A DNA stretch of 64,000 bases from Molanna angustata (GCA_963576475.1 OY754980.1:28261486-28325485), one strand, 5' to 3'; positions 1 to 10,473 are shown, numbered from the stretch's first letter. A program made the numbers and translations. The notes: generated by a model from the letters alone, not told the origin.

Positions 1-245
1 AAAGTAGGTAAGTAAGTGTAACTTTTGCATTTATCCATCATAAAATATGGTATTTTGACTATGACAATACGTCCGAACACTACAACATCTTGCGTGTAAC
101 TAAAGTGTGGTATAAATTAAATGAGGTATGCGCCTTTTTTTTACCGAATTTAAACACTAGGAAAGTATCTATTTTTTATATCATTGGCATGAATATGGAA
201 TCATGCGAATGGAAAGTTTAAAAAAAATGCAAATATTATTTTGTG

Positions 246-458
246 ATAAATAAAAATAAAAAAACGTGTTTAAAATCAATTCCACTATTTATTAAGACTA
301 CGACCTACAACCGGTTTCGTGCTAAGCACATTTTCAAGTATCTAGTAGTAGTGCTTAGTACGAAACTACTTGAAAATGTGCTTAGCACGAAACCGGTTGT
401 AGATTGGTCTTAATAAATAGTGGAATTGATTTTAAACGCGTTTTTTATTTTTATTTAT
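246..458. mobile_element. Foldback (palindromic) MITE-like element
   Basis: Two arms of about 92-95 bp (246-340 and 367-458) are near-perfect reverse complements, each containing AACCGGTTTCGTGCTAAGCA or its complement. The ~26-bp spacer repeats part of the arm (GTGCTTAGTACGAAAC). The outer ends are A/T-rich (ATAAATAAAAATAAA). It would fold into one long hairpin. No coding potential and no clear target duplication. Confidence 0.75.
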
Positions 459-460
459 TA

Positions 461-1100
461 AAAAATTTAAGAAATTTAAATGGAATTCCATCAAAAACTG
501 ACGATCAAAAAGTTAAATCTAATTTTGTGATTGATAAGTAGTGTATGCAAAATGAAAAGATTGCATAACGATTATGCACATACCAACCTAAGATTCTTTA
601 GAATTAGATATATAGAAATACCGTTTATTTACCTAAATATCATTGCAAAGCACCATCTAAATATCACTCTCTATGAAGGTGTTGAAAGAGTGGCAAATTA
701 CCTGGTCATTCTCTATAATAAATCCTTATCCGCCATGTTGAGAGAGCCATAGAGGGTGGGAGGTATAGATGAGTGTCTTATCCACATTGGCAGCGGCCGA
801 AGTACGCAAAACTAAGTGCGATTCAAAACAGACACGTCAATGGCCTCTCTCAAACTCTATGCAACACTCTTATTTAAAACTCTATGAAACGTTTATTAAA
901 ACTCTGACTAAAGCTGAAAGGAAGCTCGCTCTCCGCTTCAGATGTTTACTGTTTCGCTGTTTGTACATGGGTAATGGAAAATTGCAGACGGGCTGGACAC
1001 AGACTCATAACATTTTACCTAGCAGACATATTTTCATGTCGAAATAGTATTTTTCTTAAATTAAGAACTGTTTTTACTAAATTTGGTGAATAGCTGATAA
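461..1100. other. Unassigned AT-rich stretch
   Basis: Two short open frames (531-752 and 769-1047, plus) lack recognisable domains and have no convincing coding signal. No terminal repeats were seen. The first 22 bases of the window (AAAGTAGGTAAGTAAGTG) resemble the TAAG-type tail of a LINE and may be the end of an element cut by the window edge. Confidence 0.4.
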
Positions 1101-1290
1101 TTTTTTTTTTTAATAATAAAAATGAATATGTCCTTGTTAAACAAGTACATATACATCTTCCTACGTTCCCTGAAATAAGCAAATAAATGCTTGTGCTATA
1201 GGTGAACGAAATCGGTCGAGGAAGGATTCGAACTCGCGGTCACTGGATTACTAGCCCGGCGCGCTAACCGCTCTGCCACCGACCCATCTT
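1101..1290 (-). mobile_element. tRNA-derived SINE, family A
   Basis: On the minus strand it starts with a tRNA-like head: an A-box-like GGCAGAGCGGTTAGCGCGC, then a B box GTTCGAATCC. A body (GATTTCGTTCACCTATAGCA, then AAGATGTATATGTACTTG) and an A-rich tail follow. The same unit occurs at 3226-3333, 5318-5509, 7563-7612 plus 8083-8160, 8328-8395, 27300-27450 and 50822-51003. The head is not a functional tRNA gene because it lacks a full cloverleaf. Confidence 0.85.
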
Positions 1291-2071
1291 ATATTTCTCA
1301 AAGAACAATTGATAATAGAGTTCTTCGAGAAATATAAGTTCCTTAAAAATCATGTTTTTTTTTTCAATATATAAAATGGGTTTAATTCCGAAGACGAATT
1401 TTAATTTAGTCAACAAAATTTATTTATTTATTTTATTTATTTAATTATATTTACGGCTTGAAAGCCTATTTACAGTACATAACACCATATTATTAACAGT
1501 ACATAACACCAGTTGTAAATATTTGTAAATATATCAGTTAAGAAACATCAATAAAGATAACAATAACATATTGTAAATCAGAAAGAAATCAAATTTAAAA
1601 TTCGGTGATACATAATATCTGTTATGAAATATAATGTTAAAAATTGAACAGTACACAACACAGTTATAAATACAATAATAACATAAGTATAACACATTAA
1701 GTTCAGCAATACATTATATCAGTTAAGAAACATCAATAAAGACAAAATACAAAAACAAAATAAAAACCCAAACATAACGATTACTATGATAAGTCATGAG
1801 TTAAGAGAAAGAAAATGTACTATTTTTGATTTGAAAGTAGAACTTTCTAACATAATAGGCATAAATCTATGATTTATACCGCAGATTTTAGAGCATTGTC
1901 CCTAATAAATTCCTGGATTTTTTAAGAAAAAATTTACTTGATTTAATCGTCCAGGGGTAGCATCTGTGAATGAAATATAAATAAATAAATGAAATATAAA
2001 TAATAAATAAATAAAAATAATTATAAAATTTTAATCAACATTCAAGTCATTAAATACAAAAATGTGTTCTC
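1291..2071. other. AT-rich stretch with a diverged direct repeat
   Basis: Very AT-rich, no gene. A segment around 1493-1565 (AACAGTACATAACACCAGTT ... ATATCAGTTAAGAAACATCA) recurs diverged at 1648-1745. The start (1418-1450) is a TTTATTTA run resembling the complement of a LINE tail, so this could be a minus-strand LINE 3' UTR. That is only a guess. Confidence 0.35.
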
Positions 2072-2541
2072 CAGGGGGGAAAGTCTGGTCAAGAGGCGGA
2101 ATCAAAACCATCCACGTTCAAGGCCGTAGCCAGATCAAGGGGGATTGATCCCCCCCCGAAATGAAAAAAAGAAGATATTTCTTTAGTGAGTAACAACGAG
2201 ACTGCAGTTACATACGGTGCACCCATTTCACTCTGTTTTTATACAAAACATAATAGTTAAAATCACTATAAACAAATTTTTACCTCCTATTATTTTTATT
2301 ATGTATGACTGTACTTTATGCTCGCACGGGGATACGCTCGCGGGGCGACTTGTTTCCACTGTTCCACTAAGCTAACCCCCCCCCCCCGAAATTATTTTCT
2401 GGCTACGGCCTTGTCCACGTTTACCCATATCATGGATATAATTATCTTACGGGGTTATATACGATATTATAGAACTCCATAAGGCGAAATCAAAACATGG
2501 ATGGTTTTGATTTCGCCGGTTGACCAGAATTGCCCCCCCCC
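2072..2541. mobile_element. Foldback MITE, GGGGGGCAAGTCTGGT family, split by a hAT insertion
   Basis: The outer ends read GGGGGGAAAGTCTGGTCA and the complement of TTGACCAGAATTGCCCCCCC. The inner arm sequences (CCCATATCATGGATATAATT, TATTATAGAACTCCAT) match the other family members at 10857-11042, 17768-18161, 27601-27966, 27678-27855 and 62887-63001. The left arm is broken at 2118/2119 by a 295-bp element and resumes after its 8-bp target duplication. Confidence 0.75.
2119..2413. mobile_element. Non-autonomous hAT element (295 bp) with 8-bp target duplication
   Basis: Perfect 16-bp terminal inverted repeats, CAAGGCCGTAGCCAGA and its complement, are flanked by direct repeats TCCACGTT at 2111-2118 and 2414-2421. 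An 8-bp duplication with such termini is the hAT signature. The interior has long C runs and no coding frame. It sits inside the left arm of the foldback MITE at 2072-2541, so it is the younger insertion. Confidence 0.9.
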
Positions 2542-2873
2542 TCAGATCTCTGATGTTTTTTTGTCAATTTCCTTTATTTTATTCAATCTTCAGAATAACA
2601 AAATACTTACATAAAATGAATAAATTTGAAATTACGTTAAAATTTTAATGCGTTATCAGAATTGAACTTATTTTATAACATTATGCCATAAATGTAATGG
2701 TTCTTCTTACGTTCTTTCAGAATTTTGCAAGGGGCCGTTATTAATCCGCACTCGGGTACAAAAAACATTGAGGGCACTCTATTAAGAGGAGAGGACTTGC
2801 ACACATAGGCACTATAGAATACTTTTCTTCATCAAAACATTACATTCACATACGGCCATCATTTCAGATTATA
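2542..2873. other. Unassigned AT-rich stretch
   Basis: I see no gene, tandem repeat or terminal repeat here. Confidence 0.4.
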
Positions 2874-3084
2874 ATTTTTTTTTTATTGCCACTCAGGTAA
2901 CTAACAAGTAGGTACAATATAAAATATTAAATTATCACGTACTCATTAACAAGTTGCCACATTTTGAACACTTACCAAATCCAGACAGAAACCACAATTA
3001 TAAACCGTGTGTCCAACGGGAATCAAACCCGTGACTCTTGGCCTCACAGCCAGATTTACAACCAACTGAGCCATGCAGGCCGAC
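2874..3084 (-). mobile_element. tRNA-derived SINE, family B
   Basis: Minus strand: head GGCCTGCATGGCTCAGTTGG (A-box region), B-box-like GGTTTGATTCCCG, then a body with GTGGCAACTTGTTAATGAG and an A-run tail (T-run at 2875-2884 on plus). A second long copy is at 10474-10701, and a body fragment at about 34606-34655. Confidence 0.8.
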
Positions 3085-3225
3085 TACTATTTTTTATGGC
3101 AATCCTAATCTCGTATTACAAATAGATATTTTTGTGTACCTACTGTGGTGGAGTGGAAGATTGTGAAATCCTCTACATCCTCATAGATTCCCTTAACATA
3201 AATAATAATTATAAATTATTCATAA

Positions 3226-3333
3226 CTTATAAATGCTTGTACTATAGGTGAACGAAATCGGTCGTGGCAGGATTCTAACTCGCGACCACTGGATTACTAA
3301 CCCAGCGCGCTAACCGCTCTGCCATCACCCATC
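3226..3333 (-). mobile_element. SINE family A, 3'-truncated copy
   Basis: Matches the head and middle of the family-A copy at 1101-1290 (CTATAGGTGAACGAAATCGG, GATTACTAACCCAGCGCGCT on plus) but lacks the tail half. The B box is mutated (plus GGATTCTAACTC). Confidence 0.8.
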
Positions 3334-4333
3334 TAATCACGCAACTCTCACATCTTTGGGATGGAAACGATGATGAATAGTTGAAATCAAATCAATTATC
3401 TTTTGGAAATATACGAGCCACTTGTACAACGAGCAATGAAGGGTTCATTTTTATTATTGATGTAGGTTACTTAAATTTTACCTGAGAGTTTACTGGTATC
3501 ATTAAAAGATGGAATTGATTGATAGCTAGTCATTGTCAACAAACAAGACAGTTTTATCGGGTGCAAGAATGTATCTTATATTGATTTATTATCTTTTATA
3601 TTTCCTGATTCTTTTCTATCGCAATTAATTTATTTTGGTACATGTTATATATAAGAGCTCACCGCATAATAAACGAATATTTTCTAGTTTAATGAGTGTA
3701 TAAAAGCATGTATGTATCAAAAAAAATAATAATTAAATAAGTATTTCAAATATTAAATAAGCATTTCAAATTAATCAAATCTATGTAAAATTAAGAATAA
3801 CGTAGAAACTGTTATAACTAATAGAAATTTAAATATATTTATACATTTTGTTGAAATAGTCGGTGAAAAGTGTTTAGATATTTAAAAAAACGTACCAATA
3901 TTGTGAACTAGGACCCAAAAGTTGCCGGGACCCTTATTCAATTAAAAACGATTTGATATTTTTTGAATATTTTTATGTATAAAATAAGACGAAATCATAT
4001 TTAAAATTACCACTGAAATTTTAAACATTCCTGTTGGTAACAATAACAACGACGTCAGTAAGGTAGATAGGTATAGTGTGTGTGTGTGTTGAAATAATAT
4101 TTATTTAGGGCACCTTTAATCCCGGGGCCCCTCTCCCCATGTTATTGCAGCTAAAGCTCTCTAAACATCGCCATTGTCCCGCGGGGGCCCCGTCTCCCGT
4201 GGAAACACCCATGACCAAACAACGCTGCATAATTTATTTAATTTAAATCGAACGTGTCAAATATTTCTGTCTGTGGATGATTGTCAGTCGTTGTTGAATT
4301 CAATTCATCGGATACTATTGTCAAATTGTGGCA
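3334..4333. other. Unassigned AT-rich stretch
   Basis: No recognisable gene. A short GT run lies at about 4077-4090, and GC-rich patches with runs of C and G (CCCGGGGCCCC, GCGGGGGCCCCG) at 4120-4200. The plus-strand frame 4174-4356 has no domain. Confidence 0.35.
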
Positions 4334-4465
4334 TGATGGTGAGTCGTTTGACTTAAGTACCTAGTGACGTCGTGGGTTCGATTCCCAGTAGAGGAGAAAT
4401 TTATCTACATAAAATGAATTATCTTTAAGCTGGGATGTTCATCTCTTTGCTGCTTCTTTCCTTGG
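4334..4465 (+). mobile_element. SINE family C, diverged fragment
   Basis: Contains the B-box-like GGGTTCGATTCCCAG, AGAGG and AAATTTAT also found in family C at 8587-8788 and 34720-34860. The 5' head is badly diverged. Confidence 0.55.
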
Positions 4466-4574
4466 GATGAAAACAGCAGTGGTGGGTCAGAAAATATATA
4501 CCTACCTACCATAATCTACTCATGACACATTCTTAATACGATCTTAGCTTACCTTAATCTTAAAAATGTATAAA

Positions 4575-4700
4575 TCAGTACTCGAGTTATTTGAGAAAAA
4601 TGTAAGAAAAAGGAAAGGTCCCGTATTGCGAGAATACTGCTTACGGAACCTCAACTTTTTCTCACATAATTCTCAAATAACTTCAGTAATACGGCCCTTA
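4575..4700. repeat. Imperfect inverted repeat (MITE-like hairpin)
   Basis: The left arm, about 4578-4617 (GAGTTATTTGAGAAAAATGT), and the right arm, about 4651-4689 (complement of TTCTCAAATAACTTCAGTA), can pair. The loop is GC-richer. Confidence 0.5.
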
Positions 4701-4790
4701 ATCATGAAATTTTTTTAATATATAGATACGTTTATTATGAAATTATCATGAATTATTGCATAAATTTATAGTATTATTTAATTTATTTAA

Positions 4791-4907
4791 GCTCAAAGAT
4801 TGCTAAAGTCTGAAGCTAATCTTATTTAAGCTCAAAAATTGCTAAAGTCTGAAGCTAATCTTATTTAAGCTCAAAGATTGCTAAAGTCTGAAGCTAATCT
4901 TATTTTT
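4791..4907. repeat. Minisatellite, three 39-bp units
   Basis: Three head-to-tail units beginning GCTCAAAGATTGCTAAAGTC start at about 4791, 4830 and 4869. The middle unit differs by a single base (AAAAAT for AAAGAT). The near identity suggests recent expansion. Confidence 0.9.
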
Positions 4908-5045
4908 TTCCATATTTTTTTTCTGTGATCAACTTCATGAGTAGCCCTGCAGAATGCCACATGCACGGAGTGCAAGGAAATATGCATTTTTTGTAGATAA
5001 ATTAGGTATTATTTACTACGCAAATAATTTTATTAATAACAAATC

Positions 5046-5300
5046 ACTTTGGGGCACCGGCTTAGAATAGTACTTCCGTAAGAGTCGGGTAATCAAAACA
5101 GGCAAAATAATATCTCATAAACTTCAGCAATGAGGTTCACCATCCATTCTGAATATTGCCTATGAGACGAGATTATAGTGTGTGGGCATACATGGTTTAC
5201 AGGCATGTGTCGTGGTTCCTTTTACAAGATAATTCACACCCGCACACCAGTCGCTTGATACCCAACATTGTGGAATATGTCATGATAGTATGTATATGCC
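5046..5300 (+). mobile_element. Short interspersed repeat, family D
   Basis: Ordered blocks GGGCACCGGCTTAGAATAGT, CAGCAATGAGGTTCACCA, TGTGTGGGCATACA and ACACCCGCACACC...CTTGATACCC...CATTGTGGAATATG. The same order occurs at 7350-7555 (partial), 14738-14995 (minus) and 26594-26855, with a fragment at 32140-32200. Copies end in short tandem repeats such as (GAAT)n. Probably a SINE, though I see no clear tRNA-like head. Confidence 0.7.
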
Positions 5301-5317
5301 GTAATAGTATGTATGTA

Positions 5318-5509
5318 GATGGGTCGATGGCAGACCGCTTAGCGTGCTGGGCTAGTAATCCAGTGGTCACGAATTTGAATCCTGCCTCGACTGATTTCGT
5401 TCACCTAACAGCACAAGCATTTATGCTTAATTTAGGGAATGTAGGAAGATGTATATGTACTTGTTTGACAAGGACATATTCATTTAAAAAAAAATATATT
5501 TGTAGGTAA
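5318..5509 (+). mobile_element. SINE family A, full-length copy
   Basis: Runs from GATGGGTCGATGGCAGACCG through a mutated B box (ATTTGAATCC) to ACTTGTTTGACAAGGACATA and an A-rich tail. It directly follows family D at 5046-5300. The frame 5156-5509 crossing both repeats is not a gene. Confidence 0.85.
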
Positions 5510-5742
5510 ATCACTTTTTTTACCACAAATGAGTTAATTAATATAAAATATTAATGAGGTAACAGGTTTTGAGGTCCATCCTAATGAATAAGCGTTCGCT
5601 TCTAAGATCTATCAAATCGTGGTAAAAACAACGTGTATTGTTATGAAACAACATACATACCTACATTTGACCTCGAACTCGTTGGCTGAAGCAGATTGGT
5701 AGAGATGGATCAGCTTCGGTACCTTATTTGAGATAGAGGTAT
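5510..5742. other. Unassigned AT-rich stretch
   Basis: No gene, no terminal repeats and no tandem structure seen. Confidence 0.4.
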
Positions 5743-6629
5743 AGGCCCAAATTATAGAATATTTCTCAAGACCGTTCTCCAAATGTGTCATCTCAATACC
5801 ATAAAGAGATCATGCTCGAAAATCCGTATTAAAAGTAAAATACGTACGCCGTCTCATACGAGAAAGCGTACTCGAAAAAAATGTGGATGCAGCTCTATAA
5901 ATAAGTACTTTTTTCTCGCGAATGGCAATAATTTCAGCGTTGTTATGTTGGTAGCAATGAGTTGGAATAGCTATTTATAGATATTTTGACAATTCGCTGT
6001 CTTGATAATCTTCGAAAGTGTAGAGAAATTTATGCATCATAATATTATGATACTTGATTAAATAGTGAAAATGTCGACCATATTATTCGGAAGAGGAAAA
6101 TAAATACTTCTTCTTTTATCTGTCATATAGCATTTTACGGGAATATGTGTACCTACAGTCAATAGTTCCAGGAAAAACAGCCATTTCAAAATATGATACA
6201 ACCATATACAACATGCATAGAATAAATAACATGATATTTAGTGGATGTACCGGAAATTTTATGAAATCTTACAAAATTTAATTTACATTGTTTATGAATG
6301 ATTGTATGTAAATTACCCTCGGAAGGTTCTAAATAAGATTCTCGATCTATTTTAGTATCGCTAACAACGTCAAAATAGTAATTAATGCGAAATTCGTTCG
6401 TGTCTATATGCGTCTCTTTTTCGTGTAAAGCGCTGTCTCCTTCTCTCTCATTGAGACCGTTCTCAAGACAGCGGGTTAGCTGTCTCGAAGCAATTTCAAC
6501 TCTTCTATACATTTCGAGACTGTTATTGAGATCAAGCTCAGTGACTTTTGTTTCTTTAATACCATTTTGGTTGAGAACGTGTTCTCAAGACCAGTCTCAA
6601 GCTGGAGAACGAATCTATAATTCGGGCCT
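5743..6629. mobile_element. TIR element of unknown superfamily (887 bp)
   Basis: The left end AGGCCCAAATTATAGAAT is answered at the right end by the complement of ATCTATAATTCGGGCCT. Imperfect pairing continues inward (TTCTCAAGACCGTTCTCC against GTTCTCCAGCTTGAGACTGG). No clean target duplication is visible, so the superfamily is open. The three short frames inside show no transposase motif. Likely a non-autonomous DNA transposon. Confidence 0.6.
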
Positions 6630-6639
6630 TAGAGTTTTT

Positions 6640-7349
6640 CATCCTGATTGTCGATGTTCTAAGTGAATGGAATATGTGAAGAAAAAAAGAAAACAAATCA
6701 GATGATCGCAGAGTAGCCATAGCAATTTTAAATTAGTACCTACTGCCTCAGAACAAACTATGTATGTATATATGTATGTAACCTAAATATGTATCTACAA
6801 GAAAATAAGTAGTATCGTATGCACAATTCTATTATATTAATCAGATTTTAGATAAGCCTGTATTTTTTGTTAAATCCGAGGTGGTCTCAGTTAGCTGTAT
6901 TGACATTTTAAACGCCTCCACCTATTCCCAATAGATTGAAAACATTGTTTTCTAAAGGGAGGTTTTTGGTTTTACCTATCCAGGACCGAATCTATTATAA
7001 TTGTTAAAACGGGCAGTTTTACCGGACGTAAATCAATTTGTGCGGCAATAAGTTTTTTATTTTATTTTTAAGTATAAAAGTAAATAGATATAGGGAGGCT
7101 TATAACGAAAAATTCAACGGTAGTTGATGAAATTTAAAAGTTAAATTGTTTTTGAATTGCAATATTTATTGGTGTTTGTTCCATATTTCTTGAAAATGTC
7201 ACATATACCTATTAAAAAACACTGCAATTTAATTTATACCTATGCTGCTGGTTCCAAATGAGTTTATTTTTAATATTATATGTATTTTAAAATACCCATT
7301 ATGGAATTCTACATATTCAACACCGTCAGCATTGACAAAATTAAAAAAA
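6640..7349. other. Unassigned AT-rich stretch
   Basis: No gene or ordered repeat recognised. Confidence 0.4.
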
Positions 7350-7555
7350 CATCTGACATAGTTCAGCAATGAGGTTCACCACCCATTCTGAATGTAGTGC
7401 CTTTTTAGGTGAGACGAGACTGGTGTGTGGGTATACACATATGTGTTGTGCTCCCTTTTATAAGGCAATGCACACCCGCACACCTTTCGCTGGTTACCCC
7501 ACATTGTGGGATATGCCGTGATGGTATGAATGAATGAATGAATGAATGAATGAAT
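7350..7555 (+). mobile_element. Repeat family D copy ending in (GAAT)n
   Basis: Shares AGCAATGAGGTTCACCACCC, GAGACTGGTGTGTGGGTATA and CTGGTTACCCCACATTGTGG with the copies at 5046-5300 and 26594-26855. It ends at 7527-7555 in seven GAAT units. The upstream block (GGGCACCGGCTTAG) is absent. Confidence 0.75.
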
Positions 7556-7562
7556 ATGTATT

Positions 7563-8160
7563 TATTTATTCGTGAGTTCGAACCCTGCCACGACCGATTT
7601 CGATCACCTACCTACTTAGTAGTATAATACTTATAGAATGGTTAAGTGTTATGGGTGATCAGTGTTGCTTTATTGGGTGTAAGGCGTGGACTCGCGAAGT
7701 TAATATTATAAACCGCCTTGAAGCATTTGAAATGCGGATCCACCGCAGAATGCTGAGAAAACCATGGACTGACATGGTCAGTAACACTAGTACTACGTAG
7801 AGCCAACACCAACAGAGAATTTTTCACCAATGTTAAGCTCTGTAAAGTATCGTACTTCGGCCGTATTCTGAGAGGTGAAAAATATATGTAACATCCTTCA
7901 GCTTGCCATGAAGGGGAAGATCGAGGGTCGTAGAGGGGTCAAAAGAAGGCGACTTTCCTGGCTTTGAAACATCCGGGAATAGACCGGTATGAGAACTGTG
8001 GAGGAGCTGTTTCGCACTGCCCCAGACAGGGAGGCTTTCTCAACGTGTCGTCAACGTCGGGTAGACAAGTACCTACAAGCATTTATGCTTAGTTTAAGGA
8101 ATGTATGAGGGTGTGTATGTACTTTTTACAAGGAAATATTAGGTATTATATATTTTTTTT
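7563..8160 (+). mobile_element. SINE family A copy split by a LINE fragment
   Basis: The B-box region and body start (GAGTTCGAACCCTGCCACGA, CGATTTCGATCACCTA) lie at 7563-7612. The family tail (AAGCATTTATGCTTAGTTTA through ACAAGGAAATATTAGG and an A/T tail) lies at 8083-8160. Between them is the LINE piece at 7650-8063. The 5' end of the SINE is missing. Confidence 0.65.
7650..8063 (+). pseudogene. LINE reverse transcriptase C-terminal fragment (broken)
   Basis: Conceptual translation over several frames gives a chain typical of the C-terminal region of an endonuclease/RT-type LINE: RLEAFEMRIHRRMLRKPWTD, then RANTNREFFTNVKLCKVSYF, KGKIEGRRGVKRRRLSWL and VEELFRTAPDREAF. Frameshifts and stops interrupt it. 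A related but longer fragment, including the RT active-site region, is at 48880-49655. Confidence 0.8.
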
Positions 8161-8194
8161 AAATCTTCTTGTCGATTTATTTTGTCTTTTCACT

Positions 8195-8245
8195 AGCGGG
8201 TTTATTGCCAAACGGCACATTCTTCCAACCAACCAGAGTAGATGA
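8195..8245 (+). repeat. Short dispersed repeat, family E
   Basis: The unit GCGGGTTTATTGCCAAACGG followed by CATTCTTCCAACCAACCAG. Similar copies are at 18215-18262, 26385-26430 (reversed), 28900-28955 and 30800-30850, and within the tail of family C at 8720-8760. Probably the end of a SINE family. Confidence 0.55.
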
Positions 8246-8327
8246 TGATGATGGGTAGGTACCTATTATGGAAATAAGGTTATGGACATACCAAAAATAT
8301 ACCTATTATATAATTATTTTCAATAAT

Positions 8328-8395
8328 CCAGTGTTCGCGAGTTCGAATCCTGCCACGACCGATTTCGTTCACCTATAGCACAAGTATTCATTCTT
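8328..8395 (+). mobile_element. SINE family A fragment
   Basis: Contains CGCGAGTTCGAATCCTGCC and GATTTCGTTCACCTATAGCA of family A. Both ends are truncated. Confidence 0.75.
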
Positions 8396-8586
8396 TAATA
8401 AAATAGCCTTTTCTTTGTTTTAGCCTTTTTTGAATATGATCAATGAGTTGTTAGCCGACGTAAAATCAGAACTTATAAGACTATTTCATAGCCTCGCTGA
8501 TAGTACCTACTTCAAATGAAGATCTAAAAAAAATAGTAGGTACCTACCTACATACTTTAAATTGGAATAGATAGTAAAGTACGTTC

Positions 8587-8788
8587 AGTACAGTGGCACA
8601 GTTGGTACGCCATTTGGTTTCTGTGCCGGCGTCCTGGGTTCGATTCCCAGCAGAGGTAAAAATTATTTAAATTTATTTCTCACGCAAATATTGCTTCTCT
8701 GGGCTGGAAATACTGGTTATTTGGAAGAAATTGGCATACGGCAATAAACTCGCCACTTGCGCAGGGTGCAAGGAAGTATTCATTATTA
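8587..8788 (+). mobile_element. tRNA-derived SINE, family C
   Basis: Head TGGCACAGTTGGTACGCC (A-box region), B box GGGTTCGATTCCCAG, body TCTCACGCAAATATTGCTTC, then TGCGCAGGGTGCAAGGAAGT and an ATT-rich tail. The other long copy is at 34720-34860. Its middle includes the family-E motif (GCAATAAACTCGCCA), so E may derive from C. Confidence 0.8.
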
Positions 8789-9365
8789 TTATTAATATTA
8801 TACATTTGCTTTCACATCGGCTTGGTTAAAAGCCGATGCTAAACAAACAGCAATCGCTACCTGTTACTGTATTTATATGCACAACAGGCATATTAATAAA
8901 ATAAATGTAATAAATTTATGCATTGTTTTTATGTTCACCTTTAAATTATTTCAGCATCACGTTAGCATTGACGAGGGCTTCTTTCGAACCGGGCGCAATA
9001 CATAACAGACGCGCCCCTGTGTAGCTACCTTAACAGACAGACAGAATCTCGTGCAGGTGACAATGAGACAGGTAAAATAACAATATCAAAATATGGATGG
9101 GAGCAGAGCCGATTAACGCATTGATTTTTTTTTTCGCTGTTGACACTAGACGTCACTTTCTTCCGTTCAATGTTTACTTTCCATAATATTCTTTGACGAG
9201 ATTCTATTGGGGGGTCTCTGCATTTTATGGGATCTCCCACGATTCAATTTGTCGTCAATACCTCCCTACCTTTTAGCCCAACCTTACCATAGAATCGACT
9301 CTGGAAATATAAAATAGAATACCCATTTTCTCGATTACGAATCTAGTAGAGCTGATTAAGAAGAC
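8789..9365. other. Unassigned stretch
   Basis: A short inverted repeat (CATCGGCTTGGTTAAAAGCCGATG) is at about 8816-8839. The minus frame 9025-9240 has no domain. Nothing else seen. Confidence 0.4.
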
Positions 9366-9930
9366 ATTTTTTTTTATTTATTTACATAATTAAATTACAC
9401 ACAAACAACACCATGGGTAAAAAAATATAATGAATACCTAAGCTTAATATAAAATTGTAGTAACTATCCCTACCTAGTGCCAATTATTTGTGGCAAACCA
9501 ATTCATTACCTATAAGTAATAACGTACTGGAATGTGAATGTGTAATGGGTGAAAATGTGTAATGATGTGTTATCTTGCTAAGCTGATTTTAAATTTGACA
9601 GTAAGTTTTTATACCTATTGGTAAGGCGAGTTATGGAAAGTATCTAGTTGAAGGGTACTTTGATGCTTATTGTAAGTGGTGAGGATTCTGTTTATTGGTG
9701 AGTTTAAAGATGAGTTAGTTCTATAGCAATAATTATGGAAGAGTGGCGTGTGTCTCGTACGTCGACTCGGTACATGCAAATTTATGTTTGAAACAAGGTC
9801 TGGACAATCAATATTGTTATAAGAGTAAATCATTGATCGTCGTCGTACTGATAGGCATGGAATGTTACACATAGCATAGTCATTATATTTTCTGGTCATT
9901 CTGGATGAATTTATTTTGTATTCTTTCTAT
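9366..9930 (-). pseudogene. LINE 3' end: RT C-terminus, 3' UTR and poly(A)
   Basis: On minus, an open frame from 9899 to 9615 reads MCNIPCLSVRRRSMIYSYNN, then HVPSRRTRHTPLFHN. This resembles the extreme C-terminus of jockey/CR1-type LINE reverse transcriptases, from family knowledge. A noncoding tail then leads to AAATAAATAAAAAAAAATG (T-run at 9367-9376 on plus), a typical poly(A) end. The element is strongly 5' truncated. Confidence 0.65.
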
Positions 9931-10060
9931 ATTATTCCAATGATTATTATATTTAGGGTTTCAAATGACTGAGGGGAATTCCAGTGAACTTGTGACGAAC
10001 GCAAAATATAGAATTGTTTGTGTTTTTAGATTCCTGAAATGCATATAACACTAAATCTAG

Positions 10061-10470
10061 AAACTGAAAACATGATATCATATTAAAACCGCCTAATGCA
10101 CCATGAAGTTACGTGTTAGTAAGGGTAACTATTGCAAACAAAACTTATTCTGCAAAATAACCCTGTGGGCATGAGACCCCTGGGAAGACCAAGGCAGAGA
10201 TTGATGGACAATGTTACCCGAGATCTGAACGTGCTGAATGCTTATGATGACTGGGAGTCCACTGCAGCTGACAGAAAGGCTTGGGAAGCTATTGTTCAGG
10301 AGGCTAAAGCTCTACCGGAGTTGTATGGCCATCGGAAGTAAGTAACTATTGCGTGCATTTAAAAGGGTTTATACCGCATTTAATCGGAAACCAAAAATTT
10401 GTTGATTTTTTGCATTTTACATAGGTAACAAATTTGACTTGAAATGAATAAAATATCACGTACATTCACT
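10061..10470 (+). repeat. Dispersed repeat R, copy 1 (interrupted)
   Basis: Blocks GAAAACATGATATCATATTA, AAGTTACGTGTTAGTAAGGG, CGGAAACCAAAAATTTG and TTTTTTGCATTTTA are shared with 10708-11140 and, reversed, with about 22240-22500. The LINE fragment 10136-10341 splits this copy. Class unknown. Confidence 0.65.
10136..10341 (+). mobile_element. 5'-truncated LINE insertion with 11-bp target duplication
   Basis: Encodes GMRPLGRPRQRLMDNVTRDL followed by DRKAWEAIVQEAKALPELYG, the typical LINE RT tail (GRPRxRWxD ... DRxxWxxLVxEAK). It stops in an AAGTAAGTAA tail. The 11-bp GTAACTATTGC occurs on both sides (10125-10135 and 10342-10352) and is single in the undisrupted repeat copy at 10764-10774 (GTAACTATCGC). 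Insertion by target-primed reverse transcription fits well. Confidence 0.8.
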
Positions 10471-10473
10471 TGG

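Noticed and set aside
1195..1290. True tRNA gene on minus (A and B boxes present)
   Set aside because: The same head recurs with an attached SINE body and tail in at least seven places, and no complete cloverleaf is formed.
5743..6629. Calling the AGGCCC element mariner-type from nearby TA
   Set aside because: The flanking bases do not give a consistent TA or TTA duplication at both ends.
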